Shown: positions 8,389-17,538, numbered from the stretch's first letter. The stretch: 45,550 bases of DNA from an uncultured Cytophagaceae bacterium (GCA_903898715.1 CAIUGL010000182.1:1-45550), one strand, 5' to 3'. Notes: generated from the sequence alone by a model not told the origin. Numbers and translations: made by a program.

Positions 8389-9195
8389 ATGAAATACCTA
8401 TTCATTACTGCCTTAGCTGCTTGTATTTCCACTGCTGCTTTTGCACAAGAAAAAAAAGAAGCCACTGTTAAGATCGTTATCAACGAAAATGGCAAAGAGC
8501 GAATTATCGAGAAAAAATTCAGCGACTTAGATCAAGCCGATGCTGAAATCAAAAAACTAAGCGATTCATTAGATATTAATATTTCTACCTCCGGTGGAAA
8601 GAAAAAAATCGTTCGCGTGGATGTAAACAAGAGTCACTCCCGTATGGCGGACCAACCAGGCCAAATCATCATCGAGAATATCGAAGGTGATTCAGAAGGT
8701 GGTCCAGATAAGCGTGTGATTATTCGCCGCGGTGGACCAGGAATGGCTCCTCCCGCACCAGAAGCTCCCGGTGCTCCAGGATTTCATGGAAAAGAGGGAA
8801 AAGTCATGATCTTCCGTGGAGAGGGAGGCCCAGAAGGAATAAATAAAGAATTCAATATCCAGCTAGATGGCCCAGGCATGGGAAGACGTGAATTTAAACG
8901 CATTCATAAAGGCTTGCTGGCAGATCAAGGCTCAAAAACAATTCACGGTTTAAAAGCAACGCCAAACAAACCATTCAACGGCAAAATCAGTGTTAAGTTC
9001 AATGCCCCTGAAAAAGGAAACGTGAACATCTCCATTTTAGATGTTAATGGCAAGGAATTAGCCAACGAGCAGATTAAAGATTTTCAAGGTGCCTACTTGG
9101 GACAAGTTGACATTAAGAAAGCAGGAGCTGGCGTTTACTTTATTCGGGTAAGCCAAGGTGCAGATGGAGCGGTACGTAGAATTAAGGTTGATTAG
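8389..9195 (+). CDS. secreted protein with T9SS type A sorting domain
   Basis: Exported protein of 268 residues; the function of the mature part is not recognised. The start at ATG 8389 gives a clean signal peptide, MKYLFITALAACISTAAFAQ. An in-frame TTG at 8362 overlaps the -7 box and is rejected. The mature N-terminus is charged with beta character (ATVKIVINENGKERIIEKKF). A low-complexity Gly/Pro/Arg segment follows at about 105-170 (RRGGPGMAPPAPEAPGAPG and similar). The last 80 residues have the type A C-terminal domain pattern PNKPFNGKISVKFNAPEKG, NVNISILDVNGKELA, GVYFIRVSQG, used for export through the type IX system and surface attachment. It is divergent from the histidine kinase pair, suggesting regulation by it. 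Two hairpins follow. Confidence 0.85.
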   Translation: MKYLFITALAACISTAAFAQEKKEATVKIVINENGKERIIEKKFSDLDQADAEIKKLSDSLDINISTSGGKKKIVRVDVNKSHSRMADQPGQIIIENIEGDSEGGPDKRVIIRRGGPGMAPPAPEAPGAPGFHGKEGKVMIFRGEGGPEGINKEFNIQLDGPGMGRREFKRIHKGLLADQGSKTIHGLKATPNKPFNGKISVKFNAPEKGNVNISILDVNGKELANEQIKDFQGAYLGQVDIKKAGAGVYFIRVSQGADGAVRRIKVD

Positions 9196-9202
9196 TACAA
9201 TT

Positions 9203-9229
9203 CCCCAGGCCTGAGGCCTGGGGCTATTT
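9203..9229 (+). terminator. terminator hairpin after the T9SS protein gene
   Basis: Perfect nine-base stem CCCCAGGCC (9203-9211), loop TGA, GGCCTGGGG (9215-9223), followed by CTATTTTTA. The T tract is short and interrupted. Confidence 0.7.
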
Positions 9230-9247
9230 TTAAATCCGTCTAAGATC

Positions 9248-9275
9248 AAACCCTGAGCAAACGCTCGGGGTTTTT
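9248..9275. terminator. second, bidirectional terminator hairpin between convergent genes
   Basis: Stem AAACCCTGAGC (9248-9258), loop AAAC, GCTCGGGGTTT (9263-9273) with one wobble, followed by a T run on the plus strand. Read leftward, the A-rich left flank also gives a T run. It should stop both the T9SS protein transcript and the prolyl oligopeptidase transcript, whose stop codon is at 9274-9276. Confidence 0.75.
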
Positions 9276-11379
9276 ATTTACCCATATTCGCCCAAGCAAA
9301 AGCATACATATCGGCTGTCAATTCGATCAACTTAGCCGTATTACTTGAACCATGTCCACTATTGGTATCAATCCGAATGATCGTAGGCTTTTTACCCGTA
9401 TTTTTTTCCTGTAAGGTTGCTGCATATTTAAATGAATGCGCAGGCACGACGCGATCATCATGATCCGCTGTTGTAATCAAAGTCGCCGGATAGGCCTTTG
9501 CTTGAATATTGTGTAAGGGAGAATAGCTGTATAAAACCTTGAATTCATCGGCATTATCACTAGAACCATAATCTGCGATCCAGTTCCAACCAATCGTAAA
9601 TTTCTGAAAACGTAACATATCCATGACACCTACACCTGGTAATGCAACCCCAAACAATTCGGGATGTTGGTTAATAGCCGCACCCACTAATAATCCACCA
9701 TTAGATCGACCAGAAGCTGCTAAATATGATGCAGAGGTATATTTCTGACGAATCAAATACTTAGCAGCATAAATAAAATCATCAAATACGTTTTGCTTAT
9801 TAAGCTTCATACCCGCTTGATGCCACTTTTCTCCGTACTCACTTCCACCGCGTAAATTAGCTAACACATATACACCACCTTTTTCTAACCATGCCATTAG
9901 ACTTGCCGTGAAACTTGGAGTAGAGCTAATGTTAAACCCTCCGTAACCGTGTAATATCGTTGGATTTTTTCCATTCAAGGCCAAACCTTTTTTACTCACA
10001 ATAAACATAGGTACCCGTGTTCCATCTTTGCTCGTATAGAATTTTTGAATGACCTGAAAGTCCTCTGGTTTGAAGGCTAATTTTGGCTTTTGAAATACCT
10101 TACTCGTATTTTGAGCGATCTCATATTTATAAACCGTTGGCGGAAAATTAAACGACGAATAAGTAAAGAAGGTATACTTGTCCTCTTTTTCCCCATAAAA
10201 ACCACTCACATTACCAAGACCTGGCAAACGAACGGATCCCAAAGCCACGCCATTATAATTATAAATTAACGTGCGCGAAGTGACGTCTTTGGAATAGGTC
10301 AAATACAGGCGCCCCCCCACCGTAGACGCAAATTGCAATGGTTCTGGGCGTTCTGGAATTAACGGCTTCCAATTCGACTTTTCAGGCTTTGCTAAATTCA
10401 CTTCAACTAATTTCTGATTGGGAGCACCATCATTTGTCAATAAAATCAAGCGATCGCCATCGTTATCAACAACCGAATAATGCATCTGTGAAGGTTCAGA
10501 GATAATTGGACGAAAAACATCCCCAACTACATCTGTTCGGATGAACCAGAGTGCATTTCCATCAAGGCCTTTTCCTCGATCGCTTATCGTCAAATAGGCA
10601 AATTTTTCATCATCCGAAGTGCTTACTGTATGAAAGCGCTGGCCATTACGTTTATCCTCATAGACTAAGCGATCTTGTGCTTGCGAGGTCCCAACCGTAT
10701 GAAACCAAACTTGGTGATTTTCATTTTTCGTACTTAATTCTTTCCCAGCTGCAGGCGCTGGATAGCGTGAATAATAGAAGCCATTCCCTTTCCAAGCCAC
10801 ACCACTGACTTTAACCCATTGAATTTCATCGGCTAAATCTTTACCCGTTTCCATATCACGAACGGTATAGGTTTGCCAATCACTTCCACCTTTACTTAAA
10901 CCGATACACGCATAGCGACCGTCTTTGTTTAAACTAAAAACGGTTAAACGCGTCGTCGCATCGGAGGATAATTTATTTGGGTCAAGAACTTCTTCTGGAG
11001 CTCCATTTAATCCTTTTTGACGGTAGAGAACCGACTGGTTTTGAAGTCCGGAGTTTTTGTAAAAGTAAAACCATTCTCCGCGACGAGTAGGTGCTGAAAG
11101 CTTTTCGTAGTCACTTAAGACCTCGATCCGCTTTTTAAATGTTTCACGCAAAGGCAACTTTTCCAAATAGCCAAAACTTACTTCATTCTGAGCTTTAACC
11201 CAGGCTTTGGTATCTGCGCTGTTATCATCCTCAAGCCAACGGTACGGGTCGGCCACGGAAACCCCATGATATTGATCAACATGATCTACTTTACGTGTTT
11301 TCGGATAGGACAATTGAGCCATGGCATGAAGGCTTGCGCCAACTAAAAAGAGTGAAAGAATTCGTGTCTTCATAATCAT
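9274..11379 (-). CDS. prolyl oligopeptidase family serine peptidase (S9A)
   Basis: Predicted exported peptidase that cleaves short peptides after proline. It has 701 residues, matching the family. A signal peptide is evident (MKTRILSLFLVGASLHAMA). Met at 11379 or 11373 could start it; the second gives the tidier signal. Residues about 60-430 are the seven-bladed propeller that gates substrates. The alpha/beta hydrolase domain follows, with catalytic Ser near 558 in SGRSNGGLL, Asp near 640 in DHDDRVVPAHSFK and His near 676 in NSGHGSS. WLEDDNSADTKAWVKAQNE at the N-terminus is also typical. It lies directly downstream of the FAD/golvesin gene with no gap, so the two are probably cotranscribed with ruvB ahead. 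Confidence 0.94.
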   Translation of the reverse strand: MIMKTRILSLFLVGASLHAMAQLSYPKTRKVDHVDQYHGVSVADPYRWLEDDNSADTKAWVKAQNEVSFGYLEKLPLRETFKKRIEVLSDYEKLSAPTRRGEWFYFYKNSGLQNQSVLYRQKGLNGAPEEVLDPNKLSSDATTRLTVFSLNKDGRYACIGLSKGGSDWQTYTVRDMETGKDLADEIQWVKVSGVAWKGNGFYYSRYPAPAAGKELSTKNENHQVWFHTVGTSQAQDRLVYEDKRNGQRFHTVSTSDDEKFAYLTISDRGKGLDGNALWFIRTDVVGDVFRPIISEPSQMHYSVVDNDGDRLILLTNDGAPNQKLVEVNLAKPEKSNWKPLIPERPEPLQFASTVGGRLYLTYSKDVTSRTLIYNYNGVALGSVRLPGLGNVSGFYGEKEDKYTFFTYSSFNFPPTVYKYEIAQNTSKVFQKPKLAFKPEDFQVIQKFYTSKDGTRVPMFIVSKKGLALNGKNPTILHGYGGFNISSTPSFTASLMAWLEKGGVYVLANLRGGSEYGEKWHQAGMKLNKQNVFDDFIYAAKYLIRQKYTSASYLAASGRSNGGLLVGAAINQHPELFGVALPGVGVMDMLRFQKFTIGWNWIADYGSSDNADEFKVLYSYSPLHNIQAKAYPATLITTADHDDRVVPAHSFKYAATLQEKNTGKKPTIIRIDTNSGHGSSNTAKLIELTADMYAFAWANMGK

Positions 11380-12534
11380 TTATTTTTGATGAACCCAAAG
11401 CACCGCATCTGCAACGATTAGTCCTTTGGCATTTTTCGTGTAGACAAGTACGTCTGCTGTAACAGGGTCTGAAAAAGTATAAGTCCCGAGTGGCACCCAA
11501 CCTGATTTCATATCCTGCGTTAATTTCAAGGCGACTGGAAATTTAGTTCGACCTACATAAACTTCCAACTGAACCGTGGTATTTCCCATGGAAGTTGGCA
11601 AAAAATAATACGCTTGATAAACACCTTTCAAAGGCGTTCGTGAATTAAACCTAACCCGCGCGCCCAAATCGTCATTCGAAAATGTGGACAAATATCCCTC
11701 TCCATACCCATTGACTTTATCGGCAACTTTTTTCCAGGGACCAATAACCTCGACCATCGATTTATTTGAATCATCTATCAACAAATCTGGACGAGATCCG
11801 TCCATCAGCGGATTAAAGCTATAATATCGTTGCACATCTTCATCCTTCACCTGAGCCACCGATATTCCTTTTTGCATCGCATCGAGCATGCGAATAACAG
11901 CCGTTTGACTCGCTAAAATAGCATCTGACTCAAGAACCTTACTCAGCATAAAAATAGGTGCTTGCGCGTTGGACCATTTAATAGATGTCTTTTGCAAGTG
12001 TTTGGTGGTGCCGCCCATGCCATTATCCTCGACTTGATAGCTAACCTGATATCCCGCTTTGGTAAGTAATTCTGCCTTCAAACTGCAATCAATGAACTGT
12101 TTTGCTTTAACTATTCGAATGCCCTTTTCATCAGAAACACTCAACTGAAGCAATTGCGATTCATTTTGTTGGACCTCTTGCAATTGCATTCCTTCCCAAA
12201 CCAGGTATTCTGACTGCTTTTGATACGCGTCAATGACTTGTTTTTTAACTCCCGGTGCGGCCTCAAACACATCAAACTGGCCTACCTCCTTGCCCAGTTT
12301 TCGGTAAAAATCCCAAGCTAAGCCTTTGATTTCGTGTCTAGGCTTCTGGCTTGAAACCGGTAGTTCATCAACTGATTGAGGTATAATCAACAGTGTTTTT
12401 TTGCCTGCAATTTTGGCGGCGTGTGCGGCCAACTGAGCCCCGATATTTGACCCATAAATGACCACATCTACCTGCTGGGCTTTTTGGCCCAAGCAATAAT
12501 GTACCGTCAGTAAAAGAATAAAAATTAAACGCAT
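11380..12534 (-). CDS. exported FAD-oxidoreductase-like protein with golvesin C-terminal-like domain, probably eroded
   Basis: Protein of 384 residues from ATG 12534, which yields a signal peptide MRLIFILLLTVHYCLG; longer in-frame starts run into ruvB and are rejected. The N-terminal part (about 23-165) looks like the Rossmann FAD domain of the PF12831 type: VDVVIYGSNIGAQLAAHAA, LLIIPQ and later FIDCSLKAELLTKAGY. The last is where the family normally shows D-A-T-G-D-G-D-L, here lost, and the first Gly pair is GS. Residues about 260-384 resemble the golvesin-type carbohydrate-binding domain: GPWKKVADKVNGYGEGYLS, GVYQAYYFLPTSMGNTT, GWVPLGTYTF and VVADAVLW-like ending. The usual central and C-terminal FAD-binding parts seem missing. 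Whether it binds FAD is doubtful; carbohydrate binding is inference. Confidence 0.65.
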   Translation of the reverse strand: MRLIFILLLTVHYCLGQKAQQVDVVIYGSNIGAQLAAHAAKIAGKKTLLIIPQSVDELPVSSQKPRHEIKGLAWDFYRKLGKEVGQFDVFEAAPGVKKQVIDAYQKQSEYLVWEGMQLQEVQQNESQLLQLSVSDEKGIRIVKAKQFIDCSLKAELLTKAGYQVSYQVEDNGMGGTTKHLQKTSIKWSNAQAPIFMLSKVLESDAILASQTAVIRMLDAMQKGISVAQVKDEDVQRYYSFNPLMDGSRPDLLIDDSNKSMVEVIGPWKKVADKVNGYGEGYLSTFSNDDLGARVRFNSRTPLKGVYQAYYFLPTSMGNTTVQLEVYVGRTKFPVALKLTQDMKSGWVPLGTYTFSDPVTADVLVYTKNAKGLIVADAVLWVHQK

Positions 12535-12538
12535 GCCA

Positions 12539-13564
12539 TTAAAATAACGTACCGGTTTGGGCTTTAGGGGCGATTCCCACATGGTGGTAAGCCTTTTCTG
12601 TTGCTTCACGTCCACGAGACGTCCGCTTCAAAAATCCCTCCTGAATTAAAAATGGCTCATATACTTCTTCAATGGTTTCTGCCTCCTCTCCACATGCGGT
12701 GGCGATGGTGGTTAGGCCAACAGGCCCACCCTTGAACTTTTCGATAATCGTCATTAAAATCCGATTATCCATTTCATCCAATCCATTTTGATCCACATCC
12801 AAGGCATCCAGGGCAATTTGCGCAATGCGCACATCAATCTCCCCATTGCCTTTTACTTGGGCGAAGTCACGTGTTCTACGTAATAAATTATTGGCGATAC
12901 GAGGTGTTCCTCTGCTCCGACGGGCAATCTCATAAGCCCCAGATTCCTCTATCGGCATTTTAAGAATTTGTGCGGAACGCTTCACAATGGTGGTGAGCAA
13001 TTTGGCATCGTAATATTCCAAACGGGCATTAATCCCAAATCGGGCACGTAATGGTGAGGTTAATAAACCAGCTCGTGTGGTGGCTCCGATCAATGTAAAT
13101 GGATTCAAACTAATTTGGATACTGCGGGCATTCGGACCCGAATCCAGCATAATATCAATTTTATAATCTTCCATGGCTGAATACAAATATTCCTCCACGA
13201 TTGGGTTTAAGCGATGTATTTCATCAATAAACAATACATCAAAAGGCTGTAGATTCGTCAATAATCCCGCTAAATCAGAGGGTTTATCCAAGACCGGACC
13301 AGAAGAAATTTTCAACGTTGACCCCAATTCATTCGCAATAATGTGTGAAAGCGTTGTCTTGCCTAAGCCGGGAGGGCCATGTAGCAGGACATGATCCAAA
13401 GCTTCTTCACGAGCTTTAGCAGCGCCAACAAATATTTTTAGATTCTCGACAATTTTTCCTTGGCCTGAAAAGTCAAAAAAACTCAAGGGCCGGAGGGCTT
13501 TATCGAACTCTTTTTCTTGTGGATTCAATGCTTCCGCATCACCCGTTAAATAATCTTCCCGCAT
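12539..13564 (-). CDS. ruvB: Holliday junction branch migration DNA helicase RuvB
   Basis: AAA+ motor that drives branch migration with RuvA during recombination repair. The start at ATG 13564 gives [17 protein letters not shown] and 341 residues, the usual size; a longer frame reaching 13651 lacks family support. The Walker A motif is [13 protein letters not shown], Walker B is [10 protein letters not shown], sensor 1 is [21 protein letters not shown] with the arginine finger, and the C-terminal winged helix contains [22 protein letters not shown] and [12 protein letters not shown]. The gene is leftward, with the FAD/golvesin gene only 4 bases downstream. ruvA and ruvC are not in the window. 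Confidence 0.97.
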   Translation of the reverse strand: MREDYLTGDAEALNPQEKEFDKALRPLSFFDFSGQGKIVENLKIFVGAAKAREEALDHVLLHGPPGLGKTTLSHIIANELGSTLKISSGPVLDKPSDLAGLLTNLQPFDVLFIDEIHRLNPIVEEYLYSAMEDYKIDIMLDSGPNARSIQISLNPFTLIGATTRAGLLTSPLRARFGINARLEYYDAKLLTTIVKRSAQILKMPIEESGAYEIARRSRGTPRIANNLLRRTRDFAQVKGNGEIDVRIAQIALDALDVDQNGLDEMDNRILMTIIEKFKGGPVGLTTIATACGEEAETIEEVYEPFLIQEGFLKRTSRGREATEKAYHHVGIAPKAQTGTLF

Positions 13565-13591
13565 AAGGCGTTGTGAATCAAAAATTGAAAT

Positions 13592-13599
13592 CAAAGATA
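13592..13599 (-). promoter_or_regulatory. -7 promoter box for ruvB
   Basis: Read leftward, TATCTTTG is a perfect TAnnTTTG, 27 bases upstream of the ruvB start. No clear TTG is seen at the -33 position. Confidence 0.45.
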
Positions 13600-13622
13600 A
13601 TTTTTTTATTGCGAAGATTTTA

Positions 13623-13630
13623 TAGTTTTG
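13623..13630 (+). promoter_or_regulatory. -7 promoter box for glpF-glpK
   Basis: TAGTTTTG matches TAnnTTTG, 27 bases upstream of the chosen glpF start. It is back to back with the ruvB box, 23 bases away. No convincing -33 TTG. Confidence 0.5.
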
Positions 13631-13657
13631 AAAAACCTTATCGTTAATCATAAACCT

Positions 13658-14359
13658 ATGACCTCCATCTTTATCGGCGAACTGGCCGGAACTGCTACGC
13701 TATTATATCTTGGAAATGGCGTTGTGGCCAATGTCCTCTTAAAAAATACCAAAGGAAACGGAACTGGATTACTCGCCATCGCAGCAGCTTGGGCTTTTGC
13801 AGTAACGATCGCCATATACGTTTCAACGTATTTTGGTAGTTCAGGTGCCCATTTAAATCCAATCGTTACGATTGCAGATTGTGTTAAATCAGGCGACTGG
13901 TCTTTATTCCCGACGTTTATTGGCGCACAATTACTTGGAGCCATGTTAGGGCAATTATTGGTTTGGATTCACTACAAACCACATTATGACATGACAGAGG
14001 ATGCAGGTGCAATCAAAGCATCGTTTTGTACGGATCCTGCAATTAAAAATACCCCATTCAATTTTATATCAGAGGCTTTTGCGTCCGCACTTGCTGTTGT
14101 TGCCCTCGGAACGTTTAGCACGATCGAAACAGGATTAGGTCCATTTATGGTAGGAATTCTAGTCTGGGGAGTGGGCCTTGGATTGGGAGGAACCACCGGA
14201 TATGCGATTAACCCGGCACGTGATTTAGGCCCGCGTATTATGCATGCAATTCTACCTATTCCAAACAAAGGCCATTCGGATTGGGGCTATGCGTGGATTC
14301 CTGTTTTGGGTCCAGCGGCGGGAGCTTTGTTGGGTGCCTACATTTTGACCTTAAACTAG
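13658..14359 (+). CDS. glpF: MIP family glycerol facilitator
   Basis: Inner-membrane channel for glycerol, 233 residues from ATG 13658 ([19 protein letters not shown]); an upstream in-frame TTG is rejected because it overlaps the promoter. Six hydrophobic segments are visible. The first pore loop reads [14 protein letters not shown], with Ile in place of the Ala of the usual NPA box. The second reads [13 protein letters not shown] with an intact NPA followed by Asp, the glyceroporin hallmark. The gene ends 7 bases before glpK, which makes the substrate assignment convincing: GlpF admits glycerol and GlpK traps it as glycerol-3-phosphate for GlpD. It diverges from ruvB. Confidence 0.93.
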   Translation: MTSIFIGELAGTATLLYLGNGVVANVLLKNTKGNGTGLLAIAAAWAFAVTIAIYVSTYFGSSGAHLNPIVTIADCVKSGDWSLFPTFIGAQLLGAMLGQLLVWIHYKPHYDMTEDAGAIKASFCTDPAIKNTPFNFISEAFASALAVVALGTFSTIETGLGPFMVGILVWGVGLGLGGTTGYAINPARDLGPRIMHAILPIPNKGHSDWGYAWIPVLGPAAGALLGAYILTLN

Positions 14360-14366
14360 ACCACGT

Positions 14367-15848
14367 ATGTATATTGGATCCATCGACCAGGGAACAACAA
14401 GTTCTCGGTTTATCATCTTTAATAAGGCTGGAGAAATTATTTCCGTAGGCCAAAAGGAACATCAACAGATTTACCCGCAAGCAGGCTGGGTCGAGCATAA
14501 CCCGGATGAAATTTGGCAGAATACCCAAGAGGTCATTGGCCTAGCACTAGGAAAAGCAAACTTATCCGCGAAAGATATTGCGGCGGTGGGAATTACGAAC
14601 CAACGGGAAACGACGGTTGTGTGGAATAAACATACGGGGAAACCGTATTACAATGCGATCGTTTGGCAGGATACACGCGTCGGATCTGAATTAGCTGAAC
14701 TTGCCAAAGACGGCGGAATGGATCGTTTTCGTGCCAAAACCGGCTTGCCCCTAGCGGCCTATTTTAGTGGATTAAAACTACGCTGGTTACTCAATAACAT
14801 TGAAGGACTTCGTGCTGACGCTGAAAAAGGCGATGCGATTTTCGGAAATATGGATACGTTTATTGCGTGGCATTTAACAGGGGGATTGCACATCACCGAT
14901 GTGACCAATGCAAGTAGAACCCAGCTGATGGATTTGGCTACGTGCCAATGGGACGATGAAATTTTGGGCATTTTCAACATCCCAAAAATCATGTTACCCG
15001 AAATTAAATCAAGTTCCAAAGTCTATGGACACGCAAAAGGGGTTTTAGGTGGTGTGCCACTTGCGGGAATTTTAGGGGACCAACAAGCTGCGTTGGTAGG
15101 CCAAACCTGCTTCAATCCGGGACAAGGGAAAAATACCTATGGAACGGGTTGCTTCTTACTGATGAATACAGGGGAGAAACCGGTGCCATCAAAGCATGGG
15201 TTGTTGACAACGGTAGCGTACCAGCTGGGCGATGAACCTGTGCATTATGCCCTAGAAGGTTCCGTGGCTATTACAGGCGCATTAGTACAATGGCTACGCG
15301 ATAACTTAGGGATCATTAAAAACAGCCCCGATATTGAAAAATTAGCTAAAGAAGTGGAGGACAACGGCGGATGCTATTTTGTGCCAGCCTTCTCGGGTTT
15401 ATACGCGCCCTATTGGAAATCAGATGCGCGTGGCGTGATTGTAGGCCTGACACGCTATGTAAATAAATCACATATTGCACGTGCTGCGCTAGAAGCTACC
15501 GCTTTTCAAACCTGGGAAGTGTTGGAAGCGATGGAGAAAGACGCCGGAATTCCAATCACGTCCTTGCGCGTCGATGGAGGCATGGTGGTCAATCAATTAT
15601 TGATGCAATTCCAAGCAGATATACTCGGCGAAGAAGTGATTTGTCCCAAGATCATTGAAACAACAGCCTTAGGTGCTGCCTATGCTGCTGGACTCGCAGT
15701 AGGTTATTGGAAAAACTTAGAGGACCTACGCAAAAACTGGGGCATTGCGCATACCTGGAAAAAACAAATGCCGGCGGAAAAGCGCCAGCATCTGCAAGGT
15801 CAATGGAAAAAAGCCGTTACGAAAAGTTTCGACTGGGCTGAAGATTAA
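14367..15848 (+). CDS. glpK: glycerol kinase
   Basis: FGGY-family kinase converting glycerol and ATP to sn-glycerol-3-phosphate. It has 493 residues, as expected. [15 protein letters not shown] (about 4-18) is the N-terminal phosphate motif, [13 protein letters not shown] and AIVWQDTRV follow, and [15 protein letters not shown] and [13 protein letters not shown] are typical substrate and nucleotide sites. The C-terminal signature is [17 protein letters not shown]. It is the second gene of glpF-glpK. Its stop codon overlaps that of a convergent 40-residue lipoprotein gene by 3 bases. Confidence 0.97.
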   Translation: MYIGSIDQGTTSSRFIIFNKAGEIISVGQKEHQQIYPQAGWVEHNPDEIWQNTQEVIGLALGKANLSAKDIAAVGITNQRETTVVWNKHTGKPYYNAIVWQDTRVGSELAELAKDGGMDRFRAKTGLPLAAYFSGLKLRWLLNNIEGLRADAEKGDAIFGNMDTFIAWHLTGGLHITDVTNASRTQLMDLATCQWDDEILGIFNIPKIMLPEIKSSSKVYGHAKGVLGGVPLAGILGDQQAALVGQTCFNPGQGKNTYGTGCFLLMNTGEKPVPSKHGLLTTVAYQLGDEPVHYALEGSVAITGALVQWLRDNLGIIKNSPDIEKLAKEVEDNGGCYFVPAFSGLYAPYWKSDARGVIVGLTRYVNKSHIARAALEATAFQTWEVLEAMEKDAGIPITSLRVDGGMVVNQLLMQFQADILGEEVICPKIIETTALGAAYAAGLAVGYWKNLEDLRKNWGIAHTWKKQMPAEKRQHLQGQWKKAVTKSFDWAED

Positions 15849-15967
15849 GCACGCTTAATCTTTACGGCTTCTACTTTTGTTGTCCCATACGCAGGACAAT
15901 ACGCAGGTTGTGCACAAGAACTAAAGATTAATCCGGCCAACACACTTAATGCAATAAGTTTTTTCAT
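15845..15967 (-). CDS. small lipoprotein, 40 residues
   Basis: A short leftward reading frame starting at ATG 15967 and ending at TAA 15845-15847. The product is [18 protein letters not shown] followed by [20 protein letters not shown] and RA. It has a textbook lipoprotein signal with lipobox IFSSC and Cys18 as the predicted acylated residue, leaving a mature peptide of 23 residues with a C-P-A-Y motif and a basic end. Small CPAY lipoproteins of this kind occur in Cytophagales (recalled, not searched); no function is known. It lies 10 bases downstream of the arginine decarboxylase gene and is probably cotranscribed with it. It converges on glpK, sharing bases at the stop codons. The gene is below usual length cut-offs and easily missed. 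Confidence 0.72.
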   Translation of the reverse strand: MKKLIALSVLAGLIFSSCAQPAYCPAYGTTKVEAVKIKRA

Positions 15968-15977
15968 ATCGTTTTGA

Positions 15978-17435
15978 TTAAACTGTTACTACTGTTTTTT
16001 TAATCACTGGCTTCACCTCTGCAACCGGAGTTTTAGGCTCATTATAACCTAAAATCTGTAACATCGTCCCACTCGATTGTTCCTCTTGGAACAAGCGCGT
16101 CGTAATTGTTCCATCTTCTAATCGATCCACAATCACGTGCTTCGGTGCAGGAATTAAGCAATGTTGGATGCCACCGTAACCTCCTAAAGATTCTTGGTAG
16201 GCACCGGTGTGGAAAAAGCCAACATACTGGCGTTCCTGATCCTCTTCAAATATAGGTAAATACAAATCGGAACTATGTGCTTCGGTATTATAAAAATCCA
16301 TCGAGTCGCAAGTCAATCCACCTAAGTTCACTTTCTGATAAGGCGAACTCCAATTATTGACAGGTAACATGATGTACTTCTGATTCATACCCCATGAATC
16401 CGGTAATTGCGTAATGAAAGAACCATCGATCATATACCACAACTCCTTATCATTCTGCAACTTCTGATCAATAATCTCATACAACACAGCTCCACTTTCC
16501 CCTACCGTATACGAACCAAACTCAGTGAATATATTCGGTACAGGTACATTGTTCTTATTGCAAATCCACGAAATTGATTCAACGATTTCGTCGACCATCG
16601 ACTGGTAATCGTAGTTAAATTGAAGTGATGTTTGAATCGGCAAACCACCCCCTAAATCGATAGAATCTAATTCAGGACAAACTTTTTTCAACTCACAATA
16701 TTTGTAAATAAAGCGGCTCAATTCCGACCAATAATACGCAGAGTCTTTAATTCCTGTGTTGATAAAGAAATGAAGCATCTTCAGATTAAACTTCGGATTT
16801 GGCTTAATTTTCTCTTCATACAAGGAAATCACATCGGAATAACGAACACCTAAACGAGACGTATAGAACGCGAAATCTGGCTCCTCATCTGTTGCGATAC
16901 GAATTGCTAAATTTGCTTTTTCGGCAGTCACCGACTTCTCATAGAAATCGATTTCCTTTAGATTATCAAGGATTGGAATACAGTTAAACCCATCATTAAT
17001 TAACTCGGAAATATATTGTGTGTACAAAGGTTGCTTGTAACCATTGCACAAAATATAGGTCGACTTCGACACTTTACCTTGTTTGTACATATCCCGAATA
17101 ATGGGAATATCAAATGCGCTTGAGGTTTCTAGGTGCACATGTTGCTTCAACACTTCCTCTAAAATGAACGAGAAATGAGAAGACTTCGTACAGTAACAAT
17201 AGGTATAATTCCCCTTGTAATTATATTTCTTGATGGCATTACGAAACAGCAATTTGGCATTTTCGATATGCTCCGAGATTTTCGGTAAATAGGATACTTT
17301 TAACGGCGTGCCATATTGCTTGATGATTTCCATCAAGGGCACGTTGTTAAATAACAACTCATTATTCTCATTGATATTGAATTCACGCGTGGGGAACTCA
17401 ATGGTTTGATCAATTAGATCGACGTAATTTTTCAT
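15978..17435 (-). CDS. speA: arginine decarboxylase, fold III PLP type
   Basis: Predicted cytoplasmic decarboxylase that makes agmatine from arginine, the first step of polyamine synthesis by the agmatine route. It has 485 residues, shorter than the roughly 630-residue E. coli SpeA and in line with the Bacteroidota form. The PLP lysine lies in the N-terminal part within YTYCYCTKSSHFSFI. Glycine-rich phosphate binding is seen in SIDLGGGLPIQTS, and the second-subunit active-site motif LGGLTCDSMDFY carries the catalytic Cys-Asp. FTEFGSYTVGESG is also characteristic. Diaminopimelate or another amino acid decarboxylase is the alternative, but the extended insertions fit SpeA better. No speB or agmatine deiminase is nearby. 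Confidence 0.85.
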   Translation of the reverse strand: MKNYVDLIDQTIEFPTREFNINENNELLFNNVPLMEIIKQYGTPLKVSYLPKISEHIENAKLLFRNAIKKYNYKGNYTYCYCTKSSHFSFILEEVLKQHVHLETSSAFDIPIIRDMYKQGKVSKSTYILCNGYKQPLYTQYISELINDGFNCIPILDNLKEIDFYEKSVTAEKANLAIRIATDEEPDFAFYTSRLGVRYSDVISLYEEKIKPNPKFNLKMLHFFINTGIKDSAYYWSELSRFIYKYCELKKVCPELDSIDLGGGLPIQTSLQFNYDYQSMVDEIVESISWICNKNNVPVPNIFTEFGSYTVGESGAVLYEIIDQKLQNDKELWYMIDGSFITQLPDSWGMNQKYIMLPVNNWSSPYQKVNLGGLTCDSMDFYNTEAHSSDLYLPIFEEDQERQYVGFFHTGAYQESLGGYGGIQHCLIPAPKHVIVDRLEDGTITTRLFQEEQSSGTMLQILGYNEPKTPVAEVKPVIKKTVVTV

Positions 17436-17452
17436 TCAGTCAGATGAATTGT

Positions 17453-17470
17453 ACTCAAGCGAACTTGAGT
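17453..17470. promoter_or_regulatory. inverted repeat in the speA/mpl divergent region
   Basis: ACTCAAG (17453-17459), CGAA, CTTGAGT (17464-17470): a perfect seven-base stem. On the speA transcript the loop reads TTCG. It sits 18-35 bases upstream of the speA start and could be a leader hairpin or an operator. Confidence 0.5.
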
Positions 17471-17538
17471 TTGTGGAAAAACGTGCAAAACTGCAATAAA
17501 AGTATGTACTTTGCAAACGAATTACTGATTAAGTTATT

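Noticed and set aside
13564-13651. Longer ruvB frame starting at 13651
   Set aside because: The additional residues are Ile/Lys-rich, overlap both divergent promoter boxes and are not part of RuvB; ATG 13564 gives the standard length.
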